Below are positions 52,997 to 62,372 of a stretch of 64,000 nucleotides of DNA, piece by piece. Source of the DNA: Acrasis kona. Taxonomy: Eukaryota; Heterolobosea; Eutetramitea; Acrasida; Acrasidae. The notes under the pieces are model-generated. The model was not told the DNA's origin, searched no databases, and saw only the letters and a list, made by a program, of their open reading frames with translations. The DNA lies in NCBI GenBank assembly GCA_026419775.2, contig JAOPGA020000687.1, forward strand, positions 1 through 64,000, in the 5' to 3' direction. The first letter of the stretch is position 1. Every line of letters begins with the position of its first letter. The position numbers were made by a program, and so were the translations under genes.

Positions 52997-53998
52997 TTAC
53001 AAAATATTCAACATGATGCCGTCGTCCTTGCTACTTGCTTGTTTTTCAGTCTTTGCCTTTTTGCTCTTCAAATCCTGTATCATGTTATCGATTGACTCCT
53101 TCTGATTGGACTCATGCGCTCTCTTTCGTTTCTTGACCTCCAGAGCATTTTGTATCGTGGTCTTCTTTTGTATGGACATTAATCTCGCTCTTTGTGCAAC
53201 TTCCTTCATACCCTTTGCGACTTTATATTGATCGATTGTAAGTTCCGTTTTATGATTCTTGGATTTTGTAACAAAGGATTGGATCCAGTCAAAAAAAAGT
53301 TGATTTATTCCCAAATGTTCGAACAGAATCTCTGCCGTCCTGAAGCCTGTATAGGCATCGATACCTGCATAACGAACACTAGCGTCGCTCAATACTTCCG
53401 TCTTCCAATCTGTGGGAGTGTGAACATTAGGAAGGTCCATGAGCTCCTTTGCGAAATCTTTCAATGATCTGTAATCACCGTTTGTGATTCCTTCTTTGAT
53501 CGCCAAATCACTCATATCAACAAGGGAATCAACATCTTTTACTTGGGGAAATGTTTGTAATATTTTATCTCTGTCATTATGAATGTCAACACCACATTTT
53601 ATTATTGATGGGTTTTGAAGAATGTTTAATAACGATTGGGGGAAAACGCCTTCTGTGGCATTTAGTATTGGTGTCATTTGAAACACACAGGATAAAGAGC
53701 GAGTCGAAAGTTGAATCGTGCCAACCTTTTTTTTTGAAAACTCACAATCCAATCCCAAAACACATGTATTTTTAGTTGATGTTTGTTCTTTACTATATGT
53801 TGCGATGAGAAATTTTAAAAGGTCGTCGATAGTCTCCGGTTTCGAGAGCGAAATAATGTAGCAGGGTATTTCATTTCTCGGAGATAGAATTGTCGCACCC
53901 TTTTTACGAAGCTTCTGCTTATTTTTTAAATCACCATATTTGTTTGTTAAATAAACCCTCACACGGCTAAGGTTTTCTTCACACGATTTGCTTGACAT
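52997..53998 (-). CDS. DEDDy-type 3'-5' exonuclease (WRN/RNase D-like)
   Basis: A 333-residue intronless protein. Exo I is LGLDCEF (Asp, Glu); Exo II is IIKCGVDIHNDRDKI with the Asn-Asp pair; Exo III is VRYAGIDAYTGFRT with Tyr and Asp four apart. All catalytic acids are present. There is no helicase or HRDC domain; the C-terminal 80 residues are Lys/Arg-rich and coiled, probably nuclear or nucleic-acid binding. It is convergent with the TUTase-RNB gene, 46 bases between stops. It may act on DNA or RNA; the family does not decide. Confidence 0.85.
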   Translation of the reverse strand: MSSKSCEENLSRVRVYLTNKYGDLKNKQKLRKKGATILSPRNEIPCYIISLSKPETIDDLLKFLIATYSKEQTSTKNTCVLGLDCEFSKKKVGTIQLSTRSLSCVFQMTPILNATEGVFPQSLLNILQNPSIIKCGVDIHNDRDKILQTFPQVKDVDSLVDMSDLAIKEGITNGDYRSLKDFAKELMDLPNVHTPTDWKTEVLSDASVRYAGIDAYTGFRTAEILFEHLGINQLFFDWIQSFVTKSKNHKTELTIDQYKVAKGMKEVAQRARLMSIQKKTTIQNALEVKKRKRAHESNQKESIDNMIQDLKSKKAKTEKQASSKDDGIMLNIL

Positions 53999-54235
53999 TT
54001 GGTTTACAATCCCTCTTCAACAACAATGAGCAGGTTGACTTTCAAGAAAATCTCCGATCAATGTAAGTTCACACCTAACATATACGTTCATTGTTGTAGA
54101 ATGCGATTGAGCTTAGAAGTACTTATTGTCAATCAAATATTCAGTGCACGCTATAAAATCTTTGAAGTTCTTCAATTTGTTCATCTTTTACAAACAAAAC
54201 GTAAATACATGAGGTCGAAATATATTTATTATCCC

Positions 54236-57200
54236 TTACATGTGTGTTATTACCACTTTCCTTCTCCTTCTCAAGCATAGAATGATTATAATGATGACAG
54301 CAACCAACAACAAAACAGCAGCTAAACCAATCACAATGGCTGCTATCCAACCAAGATTATCATAAACAATACCAGCACTAGATGCAGAGTTAACAGTATA
54401 ATTCGACTGAGATATCGATGGTTGAATTCCCATTGAATATACAGCGGCAGTTACAGACAATCCAGATGATTGAGATACCGACCTTGAGGATCGGTATGGA
54501 TAATTACTAAGGGACCCAACCAAATTAAACGTCGTGCTCATGAATGAATTGTAATTCGTAACGTCCACATTAAGCATTGTATTACAAATTAATAAATTAT
54601 TGTTGTCAAATAATCCTGCATTGACTGTATATGCACTAGAGGATTGGTAAATGTCTAGTCTTGATGTGTATTTTAAATTATTGTAAAAATTACAAACGCT
54701 TCTATTGGAAAAGGATGTAGATCCAAAAATAAAATTCAATTCAAGATATTTTTTCCCAGTCGAAGCTTCATAATTGAGCGAACAGTATAGATTTGAAGTG
54801 GGGGAACCAGAAACAAAGAACTCTAGAGATCCATACGAACTAGAGGGATTCAAAGCAAATGTCATGTACACTGATTTTCCCTTTATCGGCAGTTTTGCAG
54901 TAGTGGCGATGGCCCTTCTGGTATTTGAACCAGAGGAGAAAGTGGAACTAATGGACAAGTACCTGGTCGAGTTATCAATATCAGGAAGCGACACCGCTCC
55001 AACGTTCGAAATGTTGCCACTCATATCAAACATTGAAAATCCTCCACTAAAGTCAATCAAAAATGCTGATGAGTCAGTGGGAGTTGGAGTGGGAACAAGA
55101 GTTTGATTGGTCGTTGTTTGATTCAGTGCCGTTGTTGGAGTTGGAGTTGAGGTAGATGTCGAGGTAAGCGCAGGTGTTGGCGTAGGTGTTGGTGTCCTGG
55201 TTGGTGTTGGCGTAGGTGTTGGTGTTCTAGTAGGTGTGGGCGTGGGCGTAGGTGTGGGTGTAGGAAAGAAGGGTGTAATGGTGCGCACCATATGTAAACT
55301 ATTATCGGCGAAATAAATCTTGTTGTTCGCATTGTCAAAGGCCATGGCTCCCATATAAATAGATGCTATCGTTACATCAACATTATTACTACTAGAATAA
55401 CCATAAGGTCCAGAGAATGCAGTAATGACTCCAGAGGTCATATTAATCAAACGTATGCGTTGACCGTCGATGACATACATTAAATTGTTAACCTTGTCGG
55501 TAAATATTTTACCCAGCTGTCCAAAACCAGCGCTGGTTGCTAATCCTCCATCTCCACTATATGCAGTCGATCCAGAACCAGCAAAGGTTGTAATGATTCC
55601 TGTTGCCTTGTTTACTACCCTTACTCTTGGGTGGTCGGAGACGTAAATGTTACCTGATCCATCAAGTGCAAGGAAGTTATAATTACCATTCGAGCCGAAT
55701 CTAGCGTCATACGCTGGTCCTCCATCACCAGAATATGTATAAACACCGGAGGCTCCAGCTGTTTTATTAATTATACCAGTACTTAAATCAACTCTTCTAA
55801 GCATTTGATTGCCAAAATAATGCAATACGTTGCTGTTGAAATCAATTGCAATACTAAAAACGGACGAACCAAAGTATGCATCGGTCGCTAACATACCTTC
55901 TCCGTTATACATACCATTACAGCCCTTGCCCGCTATGGTACTAATGATATTTGTGGTTTGATTGATGACTCTGACTCTGCAATTGCCGTCTGCAAAGTAT
56001 AATAAATTATTGGGAGAGTCAATTATTATATTAAAAGGTTTTGTAGTTTGGGCATTTGTAGCCAATCCGCCATCTCCATTTCTCACGGCCACATTGGATG
56101 GTATTCCCATACCAGCATATGTAGAAACAGTGTTGTTGGTCATGTTGAACATTTTGATACGATTACTGGCGTCTCCAATGTAGACGACATTTCTTGTTGA
56201 GTCAACAGCAATACCCTCGGGACGGTAAAAGGAAGTAGCTAAAGGGGGAGTGTTTTCGAGGCCATTGTAACCGAGGTAACCGATGCCGTAAGGTCTAGTA
56301 ACGTTTCCGCTGGTCATGTTCGCAACCCGGACGACATACATAAAAGGGTCAGAAAGATAAATCAAATTGCTAGCATAATCAATGGTCATTCCACCCGATT
56401 GAGGCAGATTTGTGTTGAGAAATGGTTGATTGTCACCATTGTATTCTTGATTGTTGCCAGAGCCAATTAGTGTGGTGATAAATCCATTGGCTCTGTTCAA
56501 AACTCTCACATAACTGTATTGTAAATAGTATATTAGATTGTTTGTGGTATCTATTGAGATCCCGTTAAGAAAACCGTACGAAACCAATGAGATTATTCCC
56601 GAAGAGATATTCACCATTCTCAAATTGGAATCTGCGATATATAAGAGTTTATTAACAGAATCAAAGGCAATGGAATTTACATATTGAAGGCTTGCGCTGG
56701 ATGCTGGTCCTCCATCACCAGACATGGAACTTGAACCAACACCTGCGAATGTAGTAATGATGTTGGAAGTGAGATTTACAAGTCTCACCACATAGTTGTT
56801 AGCGTCGGCAATGTACAAAAGTTTGTTGGCTGCATCAAGAGCGAGGGACCCCGGTCCCCTCAATCTGGCGCTTGTTGCGGGTCCATTGTCTCCAGTATAT
56901 CCGCTAACGCCGTTACCGGCTACAACCGTGATTGCTCCAGTATTTACATCCACAGCGACTACCATGTTGTTACACCAGTCACTGTAGTAGAATAAGTTAT
57001 TGACGTTGTCGACGACACTATCTCCAGAAATGCATACATAAGTGTTGTTGGCGAAATTGCCTGTCATGGGGTTGTTCGATCCTCCGACAAAGACTGAATA
57101 TTTATTTGTTGCTCTGTCGATGGCGTATATTTTGTGGGCGTTGTTGTCACCAACGTAAAGTACATTACGGTTATTATTAACCGCAGTGCTTGAAACCGAA

Positions 57201-57340
57201 GTAAGCATGAGCTTCGAAGCATCACCACCAGGAGTGTTGAATATGTATTCTCCACTACCAGCCACAGTATTCACAAGGTTCAAAGCAGAGACATGGTGCG
57301 ATAACAGTAGGATACTGAGCACCAGTATGAATCTGAGCAT
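54236..57340 (-). CDS. NHL-repeat single-pass surface protein
   Basis: 1034 residues from the ATG at 57338-57340, chosen because a signal peptide (MLRFILVLSILLLSHHVSA) follows. The frame also offers an ATG 21 codons upstream. Residues about 20-680 are a long series of NHL-type beta-propeller repeats of the form TFAGxGxxxxxGDGGxAxxAxxxxPxGIAVD, at least a dozen in all. That is enough for two propellers. A TPTPTPTR linker leads to a roughly 220-residue beta-rich domain, then one transmembrane helix and a very short basic tail. It resembles the NHL/teneurin-like surface proteins found in protists and bacteria. Ligand unknown. Confidence 0.85.
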   Translation of the reverse strand: MLRFILVLSILLLSHHVSALNLVNTVAGSGEYIFNTPGGDASKLMLTSVSSTAVNNNRNVLYVGDNNAHKIYAIDRATNKYSVFVGGSNNPMTGNFANNTYVCISGDSVVDNVNNLFYYSDWCNNMVVAVDVNTGAITVVAGNGVSGYTGDNGPATSARLRGPGSLALDAANKLLYIADANNYVVRLVNLTSNIITTFAGVGSSSMSGDGGPASSASLQYVNSIAFDSVNKLLYIADSNLRMVNISSGIISLVSYGFLNGISIDTTNNLIYYLQYSYVRVLNRANGFITTLIGSGNNQEYNGDNQPFLNTNLPQSGGMTIDYASNLIYLSDPFMYVVRVANMTSGNVTRPYGIGYLGYNGLENTPPLATSFYRPEGIAVDSTRNVVYIGDASNRIKMFNMTNNTVSTYAGMGIPSNVAVRNGDGGLATNAQTTKPFNIIIDSPNNLLYFADGNCRVRVINQTTNIISTIAGKGCNGMYNGEGMLATDAYFGSSVFSIAIDFNSNVLHYFGNQMLRRVDLSTGIINKTAGASGVYTYSGDGGPAYDARFGSNGNYNFLALDGSGNIYVSDHPRVRVVNKATGIITTFAGSGSTAYSGDGGLATSAGFGQLGKIFTDKVNNLMYVIDGQRIRLINMTSGVITAFSGPYGYSSSNNVDVTIASIYMGAMAFDNANNKIYFADNSLHMVRTITPFFPTPTPTPTPTPTRTPTPTPTPTRTPTPTPTPALTSTSTSTPTPTTALNQTTTNQTLVPTPTPTDSSAFLIDFSGGFSMFDMSGNISNVGAVSLPDIDNSTRYLSISSTFSSGSNTRRAIATTAKLPIKGKSVYMTFALNPSSSYGSLEFFVSGSPTSNLYCSLNYEASTGKKYLELNFIFGSTSFSNRSVCNFYNNLKYTSRLDIYQSSSAYTVNAGLFDNNNLLICNTMLNVDVTNYNSFMSTTFNLVGSLSNYPYRSSRSVSQSSGLSVTAAVYSMGIQPSISQSNYTVNSASSAGIVYDNLGWIAAIVIGLAAVLLLVAVIIIIILCLRRRRKVVITHM

Positions 57341-57616
57341 TTGATCAAGTAGTTTTCTGAATTTGAAGCACATCACTACAATAATTTTGATTGAGATAAC
57401 CATCCTCTTAAAATCCCGTCACGATTACAAGTCAAGGGCATTTATTTTAAGAAAAACGAACCAAATTCGGAGAATTTTCCGAAATGTATGTAATCGGGCA
57501 TCACTACAATTAAGGCCAATACATTCAGTAGTAAAAATTAGTTTTCAACAACCATCATTTACATTTATGCATCTACACCATCCCCTACATTTCACTAGAA
57601 GTCATTGAGCAAAACT

Positions 57617-57711
57617 TATTCGCTGCCGGAATCGAACCGACGACCTCTGCCGATATAACCAATGTTAAAGCAGCTATCTATTATTAGAAAAACCAACTGA
57701 TATAAGCGAAC
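57617..57711 (-). tRNA. tRNA-Val (AAC) with D-loop insertion and anticodon-loop intron
   Basis: Minus strand: acceptor GTTCGCT pairs with AGCGAAT (one G-U), discriminator A. D stem TATC/GATA. Anticodon stem CTGCT/GGCAG. T arm GTCGG-TTCGATT-CCGGC. A 10-base intron (57653-57662) sits after position 37, the canonical place, giving loop TTAACAC and anticodon AAC. The D loop (57679-57698) has 20 bases where about 9 are expected, so about 11 extra bases lie there. Removing both insertions leaves 74 nt, the standard length. Confidence 0.9.
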
Positions 57712-57861
57712 ATTCATGTTGAGTATGAAAATCATTACTTTGTGTCATTAAAATATATGTAGTTGACTTAAGTATAAATAGAAATTATTTTTAAAATATT
57801 TTTTTTGGACGAAGCTATTTAAAGGAGTATTTTCTTAGCTTAATCCAATAATAAACACAAC

Positions 57862-58692
57862 ATGTCATCAACAGCAAACACACAATTACCTACAACAGCC
57901 CCAATCAAGTATTTGAATCAACCACCAGGCACCGTCACCCAAACAACAATCACACAAACAGCTTATGCATCATCAGTTGAAGCAAAACCACAGGTTCTAT
58001 CACAAATCATGGGTGCCCTTATGGGATTATCCATGTTCATAGGTGGTGTCCTACTACTAGTTGGTGCTGCCATTAGTTTGGCAGATTTCGGATACCACTA
58101 CGTCGCAAGTGGAGTCCTTTGGATTATAGCGTTCTCGTTCTTTACTTTAGCATCGGTCTTCTCTTTCATCGGAGGATTCGACCTTGGAAACAAGAATTCA
58201 AGAACACCATATCACTTTTTAAACATTTTCGGAAGCATCGCATTCTTCTTGGGAAGCATTTTGATGATTATCGGTGCCGCTCTATGGTTATCTGGCACAG
58301 ATAGGTTTGACACATTCAACGCTGGCACCATCATCTGGATTATTGGTTCATCATTGATCCTTGCCTACTTCTTGATTCGCAACTATGCATCTATAATTGA
58401 TGGTATCTACTTGTACCACACATACATGAGCAATTTGACCAGCCGCAACAATGGAGCTGCTACTTATGAAGTCGCACCAAAGAGTTTGATTTCAAGTTTA
58501 TATTTGAATGGTATTGCAACTGTAATGTACACTGTTGCTTCCGTTCTGTTATTATTAGGATCAATTGCATGGACAAGTTTCCTCAGAACTTTCTTCAGCA
58601 GATCATTCCAAACCGAAGCAGGTGTATTGTGGGTGATTGCAGGATCATTATATCTAATTGCCGGTGTGTTACAAATTGCAGCACGTAGATAA
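57862..58692 (+). CDS. Multi-pass membrane protein, family not recognised
   Basis: A 276-residue intronless protein. A Thr/Gln-rich N-terminal tail of about 45 residues precedes six or seven hydrophobic helices. A short segment recurs three times: ASGVLWIIAFSFF, NAGTIIWIIGSSL and EAGVLWVIAGSLY, each followed by an Ala/Leu-rich helix. That suggests internal triplication of a two-helix unit, somewhat like the YrhK pattern. The C-terminus is short and basic. A transport or sensing role is only a guess. Confidence 0.8.
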   Translation: MSSTANTQLPTTAPIKYLNQPPGTVTQTTITQTAYASSVEAKPQVLSQIMGALMGLSMFIGGVLLLVGAAISLADFGYHYVASGVLWIIAFSFFTLASVFSFIGGFDLGNKNSRTPYHFLNIFGSIAFFLGSILMIIGAALWLSGTDRFDTFNAGTIIWIIGSSLILAYFLIRNYASIIDGIYLYHTYMSNLTSRNNGAATYEVAPKSLISSLYLNGIATVMYTVASVLLLLGSIAWTSFLRTFFSRSFQTEAGVLWVIAGSLYLIAGVLQIAARR

Positions 58693-58944
58693 ATGTGTAC
58701 CATAAAGTAATAAAATTTTGTTTCAACATTTCTTTTGTTTTTGGTTTGTAAAAGATAATATTGTGTAGCCCAACCAAGCAGATGAGGAGGTTGATAATCA
58801 AAAAATGCAAAAGAATCCAGTAAATATTTCATGCAGAATTTGCAGACATCTTCTGATATTTTGAACATCACCCTAGTTACAATCAACCAACAAATGGAGT
58901 TCAAATTGTGATATGCAGTTCCTTTTGAGTTCTTTCGTAGTGAA

Positions 58945-59556
58945 ATGACTTTACCAGAACCAGTTGTCGCGGCTGTCGAAAGTGGAGACGTAGAGACAGT
59001 AACGCGTTTTGTTGAAGAGGGTGGAAATATAAATGACTTATACGCCGTAACTTATTGGGATTACGACCACGGGCCTGAAGAACGATTCGGCAAAATTTTT
59101 GAAAAAGCGAAGAGCATACCTATGATAAAAGCTTTAGCAGGTTTTAAAGCCGAACAGTCCCAAGATTTAATTTCCAAAGTATACAATGACCATGGTTTAC
59201 CCCTTGTTCTTTATCTACTAGATTGCGGGTACACGCCTAACTATGAACATGATAATAGTTCCATATTAACGGATGCATGCTACAAAAAAGATTTACCAGC
59301 CGTAAAAGAACTCATCGCAAGAGGGGCTAACGTCAAATTTGCATGTCGTTATACCGGTCATAATTTACTACACAGCAGCTATAATTGTGTTGATCCTAGC
59401 AACAAATCTCATTTGGAGATAATTAAGATTGTAATTAAGCATGGCGCTGATCAAAAGGGAATTGAATCTCATTATGGAGGTAGATTACCGCAAGATTTCA
59501 CAACAAAGCAGAATTACCTCCTAATTAAGCAGAAGTTACATCCTTTAATTAAATAA
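58945..59556 (+). CDS. Ankyrin-repeat protein
   Basis: A 203-residue intronless protein. Repeat-like segments are VVAAVESGDVETVTRFVEEGGNIN, LTDACYKKDLPAVKELIARGANV and LEIIKIVIKHGADQKGIES, matching the ankyrin A..G....V..Ll..GA.. consensus. Between the first and second is a divergent segment. It should be a protein-interaction module; partner unknown. Confidence 0.8.
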   Translation: MTLPEPVVAAVESGDVETVTRFVEEGGNINDLYAVTYWDYDHGPEERFGKIFEKAKSIPMIKALAGFKAEQSQDLISKVYNDHGLPLVLYLLDCGYTPNYEHDNSSILTDACYKKDLPAVKELIARGANVKFACRYTGHNLLHSSYNCVDPSNKSHLEIIKIVIKHGADQKGIESHYGGRLPQDFTTKQNYLLIKQKLHPLIK

Positions 59557-59952
59557 ATCATAAGCCCAATTTATTACTAATTTACACTTGAAAAAATTTC
59601 CTTCCCATCATCCATGAGGATGATTTTGTTCTTGTCGCGCTGCTCGACGAAACTCTTCTTGAACTGAATCCATTAAATGTAAGAGTCCTCGTATACCAGA
59701 GACAAATAGTAGACCCGAATGTACATTGGTGCAATATTGCACCTTCCGCAGGTTCAAAATTAAAATCGACTCGTGTCTTCTTGCTCTATTTCACGTCGAA
59801 CTGAGATACTATTGTTAGAAGTAAATTACTTCTAATGGAGGCCACCACTTAAAACCCTATAACGCGCTTTCATCTTTTATGATCAACCTGCGGGCTTTTG
59901 ATTGATGGAAGGGGTTTAAAGAGTTTTGAAGCAGAACTAATTATAAAAAAAT
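59557..59952. other. Intergenic region
   Basis: No gene supported. It includes a 15-base match at about 59741-59755 to the complement of the conserved 3' end of 18S rRNA (CCTTCCGCAGGTTCA), which is isolated and not an rRNA gene. Confidence 0.45.
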
Positions 59953-60810
59953 ATGAAAATGATAAAACTCATTATATTGGCAGCGATTATGTCTGTGACG
60001 TCTTTCACTGTCTTTTCTATTGCTTACCACCATGTAAATTTGAATCTAAATAATGTCGACACATCAAAGACATTGTATATTATAACACCAACACACAATG
60101 GATATGGACAGATACCCCACCTAACTCGCCTGGGCATAACACTAAGACAAGTCAGGAATATACACTGGTTGGTTGTGGAAGATGCACCAACAACGAATCC
60201 AAACATTGAAGCACTTCTTAGGAGAAGTAATGTCAAATATACATACCTACATGCCGAAACAGACAGGAAAAGTACAATGCAAGGAAGAGGAGTGGAGCAG
60301 AGAAATTGTGCACTTGACTACATAAGCAAGTTAAATCCAGTTGACGGCCTAGTGTACTTTGCAGATGATGACAATACATATGATTTGGAACTCTTTAAAG
60401 TCTTGAGAAGAACGAAATATTGTGGAGTACTACCAGTTGGCCTCTTGGGTCAAATGCCATACGAAAGTTTTGAGATAATGGATGGTAAAGTTGTTGGGTT
60501 TTATGCTGCATTCGGGCTTGATAGAAAGTTTCAAATTGACATGGCTGGATTTGTAGTACATGTGAGTGCATTAACAAAAAATAATCCACCAAGATTTAAA
60601 AGAACTCCTTTAATGGGCGTGCTGGAGACAGATTTCTTAGAACAAGTAGTTACCAATATGTCTCAACTAGAGCCCATCGCGTATGATTTCGACCGAATTC
60701 TAGTCTGGCATACAAAGACACAAAACATTGCACTTCTATCTTTGGAACAGTATAAAAGCAATTACGGCAGCAATAGAGATATGACCAGATTTCCTGTATT
60801 AATATATTAA
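59953..60810 (+). CDS. GT43 family beta-1,3-glucuronyltransferase-like enzyme
   Basis: A 285-residue intronless type II membrane protein: a short cytosolic tail, one hydrophobic anchor (about residues 5-25), then the catalytic domain, so Golgi is expected. GT43 motifs: ITPTHNGYGQIPHLTRLGIT, HWLVVEDAP, the metal/UDP-binding Asp triplet at 138-140 in YFADDDNTYDLELF, DMAGFVVHV, and ILVWHTKTQ at the C-terminus. Animal relatives add glucuronic acid to the proteoglycan linker or HNK-1; plant relatives build xylan. The acceptor here is unknown. Confidence 0.93.
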   Translation: MKMIKLIILAAIMSVTSFTVFSIAYHHVNLNLNNVDTSKTLYIITPTHNGYGQIPHLTRLGITLRQVRNIHWLVVEDAPTTNPNIEALLRRSNVKYTYLHAETDRKSTMQGRGVEQRNCALDYISKLNPVDGLVYFADDDNTYDLELFKVLRRTKYCGVLPVGLLGQMPYESFEIMDGKVVGFYAAFGLDRKFQIDMAGFVVHVSALTKNNPPRFKRTPLMGVLETDFLEQVVTNMSQLEPIAYDFDRILVWHTKTQNIALLSLEQYKSNYGSNRDMTRFPVLIY

Positions 60811-60883
60811 AAACTATTTTGTAACTTACGAGTTGAAACCAAGAGGTTTGTGTTATTGTCATCCTCTATTGAGCTCCTAGAAA

Positions 60884-61290
60884 AAGTTCAACGACGAAGG
60901 CCATCTGGACACCCGACTTCAGCGGAACACTTTTGAAGAAATGATGAAGTTGACTAACAACGCAAAATTTCCTCTAACAGCAGCTGAAGTCCCATCAAAT
61001 GATGAAGGGTAGGTGGAACAGATGATGAATCTTAATAAGACCCAAAAACATGTTCGTTTAGAGAAATTCCAGTATACAGTTAACTTTGTTGATGACCGAA
61101 AGTTAGGGTTGTCTTTTGCACCATCGAAAAAACCACTCGTGTGACGAATGTGTATTATAAATATTTTAGCTGTCGATGCGATAATTTATGTTCTAAGGAT
61201 TGTGCGTTAAGGTCAATCAACAAATATAACAAAAACGAAACAGACACTGACAAGAATTTGTTAATGTGGAGGCGAATTACAGCAAATTGA
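60884..61290 (+). pseudogene. Unrecognised gene relic with in-frame stop and frameshift
   Basis: A protein-like reading from 60884 (FNDEGHLDTRLQRNTFEEMMK) passes a TAG at 61010-61012 and continues (KTQKHVRLEKFQYTVNF) to about 61140. A frameshift there leads to a Cys-rich stretch (YYKYFSCRCDNLCSKDC) ending at a TGA (61288-61290). The order and composition suggest one dead gene. No family recognised; the Cys cluster could be a zinc-binding remnant. Confidence 0.45.
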
Positions 61291-61692
61291 GAGAATCTAA
61301 AGGAGACTGACATCACCATGAACATTTAAATTAATCGAGAAGAAAGCATCACATTATGCAATCAAATCGGCGATCAGTTTTGAGAAATTCAAAGAGACGG
61401 AGCGGAGGAATAAGTAAATCGCGGTCACACTCAAGAACAAGACGAGAAGTCATTCAGAATACACAGATGTTAGGGATGACTTGGACTTGCTATACATAAA
61501 GAGTCTAAAGTATTTTGTTCACATTTACCTGATTTACATATGGGAGTAAACACTTGTCAAACATCCGCGGCCACTTCTCCGCAAAAATCCGGAGTCCGTC
61601 CACTTTACAATTGTACAGCCAACCTTCAAATAAAAAGACAGAATTTGACAACAAATAAAATAAACACACATTATTAATATCATTATAAAAAA

Positions 61693-62100
61693 ATGCAAGA
61701 TTTTTCAAAAGTAGAAAGAATAGTAGTGGCAGCGACAGAGGACTTCTTTCTCGACCAAGAAAACAATGAATCTAACTTTGAAAGAATAGCAGTTCAATTA
61801 CACAGTACCAATCTTCCGACGAAGAAGATTGAAAGTATAATAAGGATGGACATGACGCCCATACTTATTTCAAATCTTTTAAACATATCTGGGGTCTGGG
61901 GAGGCTTCAACCAGGAATGGTTAATTAATAAAATTATTCAAAACAGACAATTTAGAAGATCAGGACCTATTCAAAAGATGGCGAGCGAAATCTACAGGAT
62001 TCTTCTATATCCACTATGGTTCCTTCTTGTTCGAAGTGATTGGAATCGGACAGCTAAGCACTTGGATTATCTGAGAGATAGGGACGGATTCCAATATTAG
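61693..62100 (+). CDS. DUF7079-like small protein
   Basis: A 135-residue intronless ORF. Pattern: an N-terminal helix with EDFFLD, then ERIAVQLHST, MTPILISNLL, GVWGGFNQEWL. From memory this matches DUF7079, a family seen mainly in bacteria, whose members carry LFLDTE, IA..L..S, PVL..NL, G.W.GFD..WL. The C-terminal 40 residues are extra. Function unknown. If the family call holds, a bacterial origin by transfer is possible. Confidence 0.65.
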   Translation: MQDFSKVERIVVAATEDFFLDQENNESNFERIAVQLHSTNLPTKKIESIIRMDMTPILISNLLNISGVWGGFNQEWLINKIIQNRQFRRSGPIQKMASEIYRILLYPLWFLLVRSDWNRTAKHLDYLRDRDGFQY

Positions 62101-62372
62101 GAGGCATGCTACTTCCATCTTTTGTTCTGTGCTCAGTTTCTAATAAATACTTTAATTTTATAAATAACTTCCTGTCTCTGTATTCTAAGTTGTTCAACAG
62201 TTCGAAAACATTTGGATGTCAACAATTAATTTACCAAAAGAAATCTGATACAACAAACAACTACATAAAATTATATGAACTTACATTATCTACATTTTAT
62301 TAGAAAATACAATTTGGTATATTTATTTGAACAAACAAGAGTTGTTGTGTTATTCATCACATAATCGTTCGA

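Noticed and set aside
54026-54280. Small plus-strand gene starting MSRLTFKKISDQ.
   Set aside because: A donor follows the first exon but the acceptors tried either give stops or an unrecognisable product.
59741-59755. 15-base match to the complement of the 18S rRNA 3' end.
   Set aside because: No further rRNA similarity on either side, so chance or an uninformative fragment.
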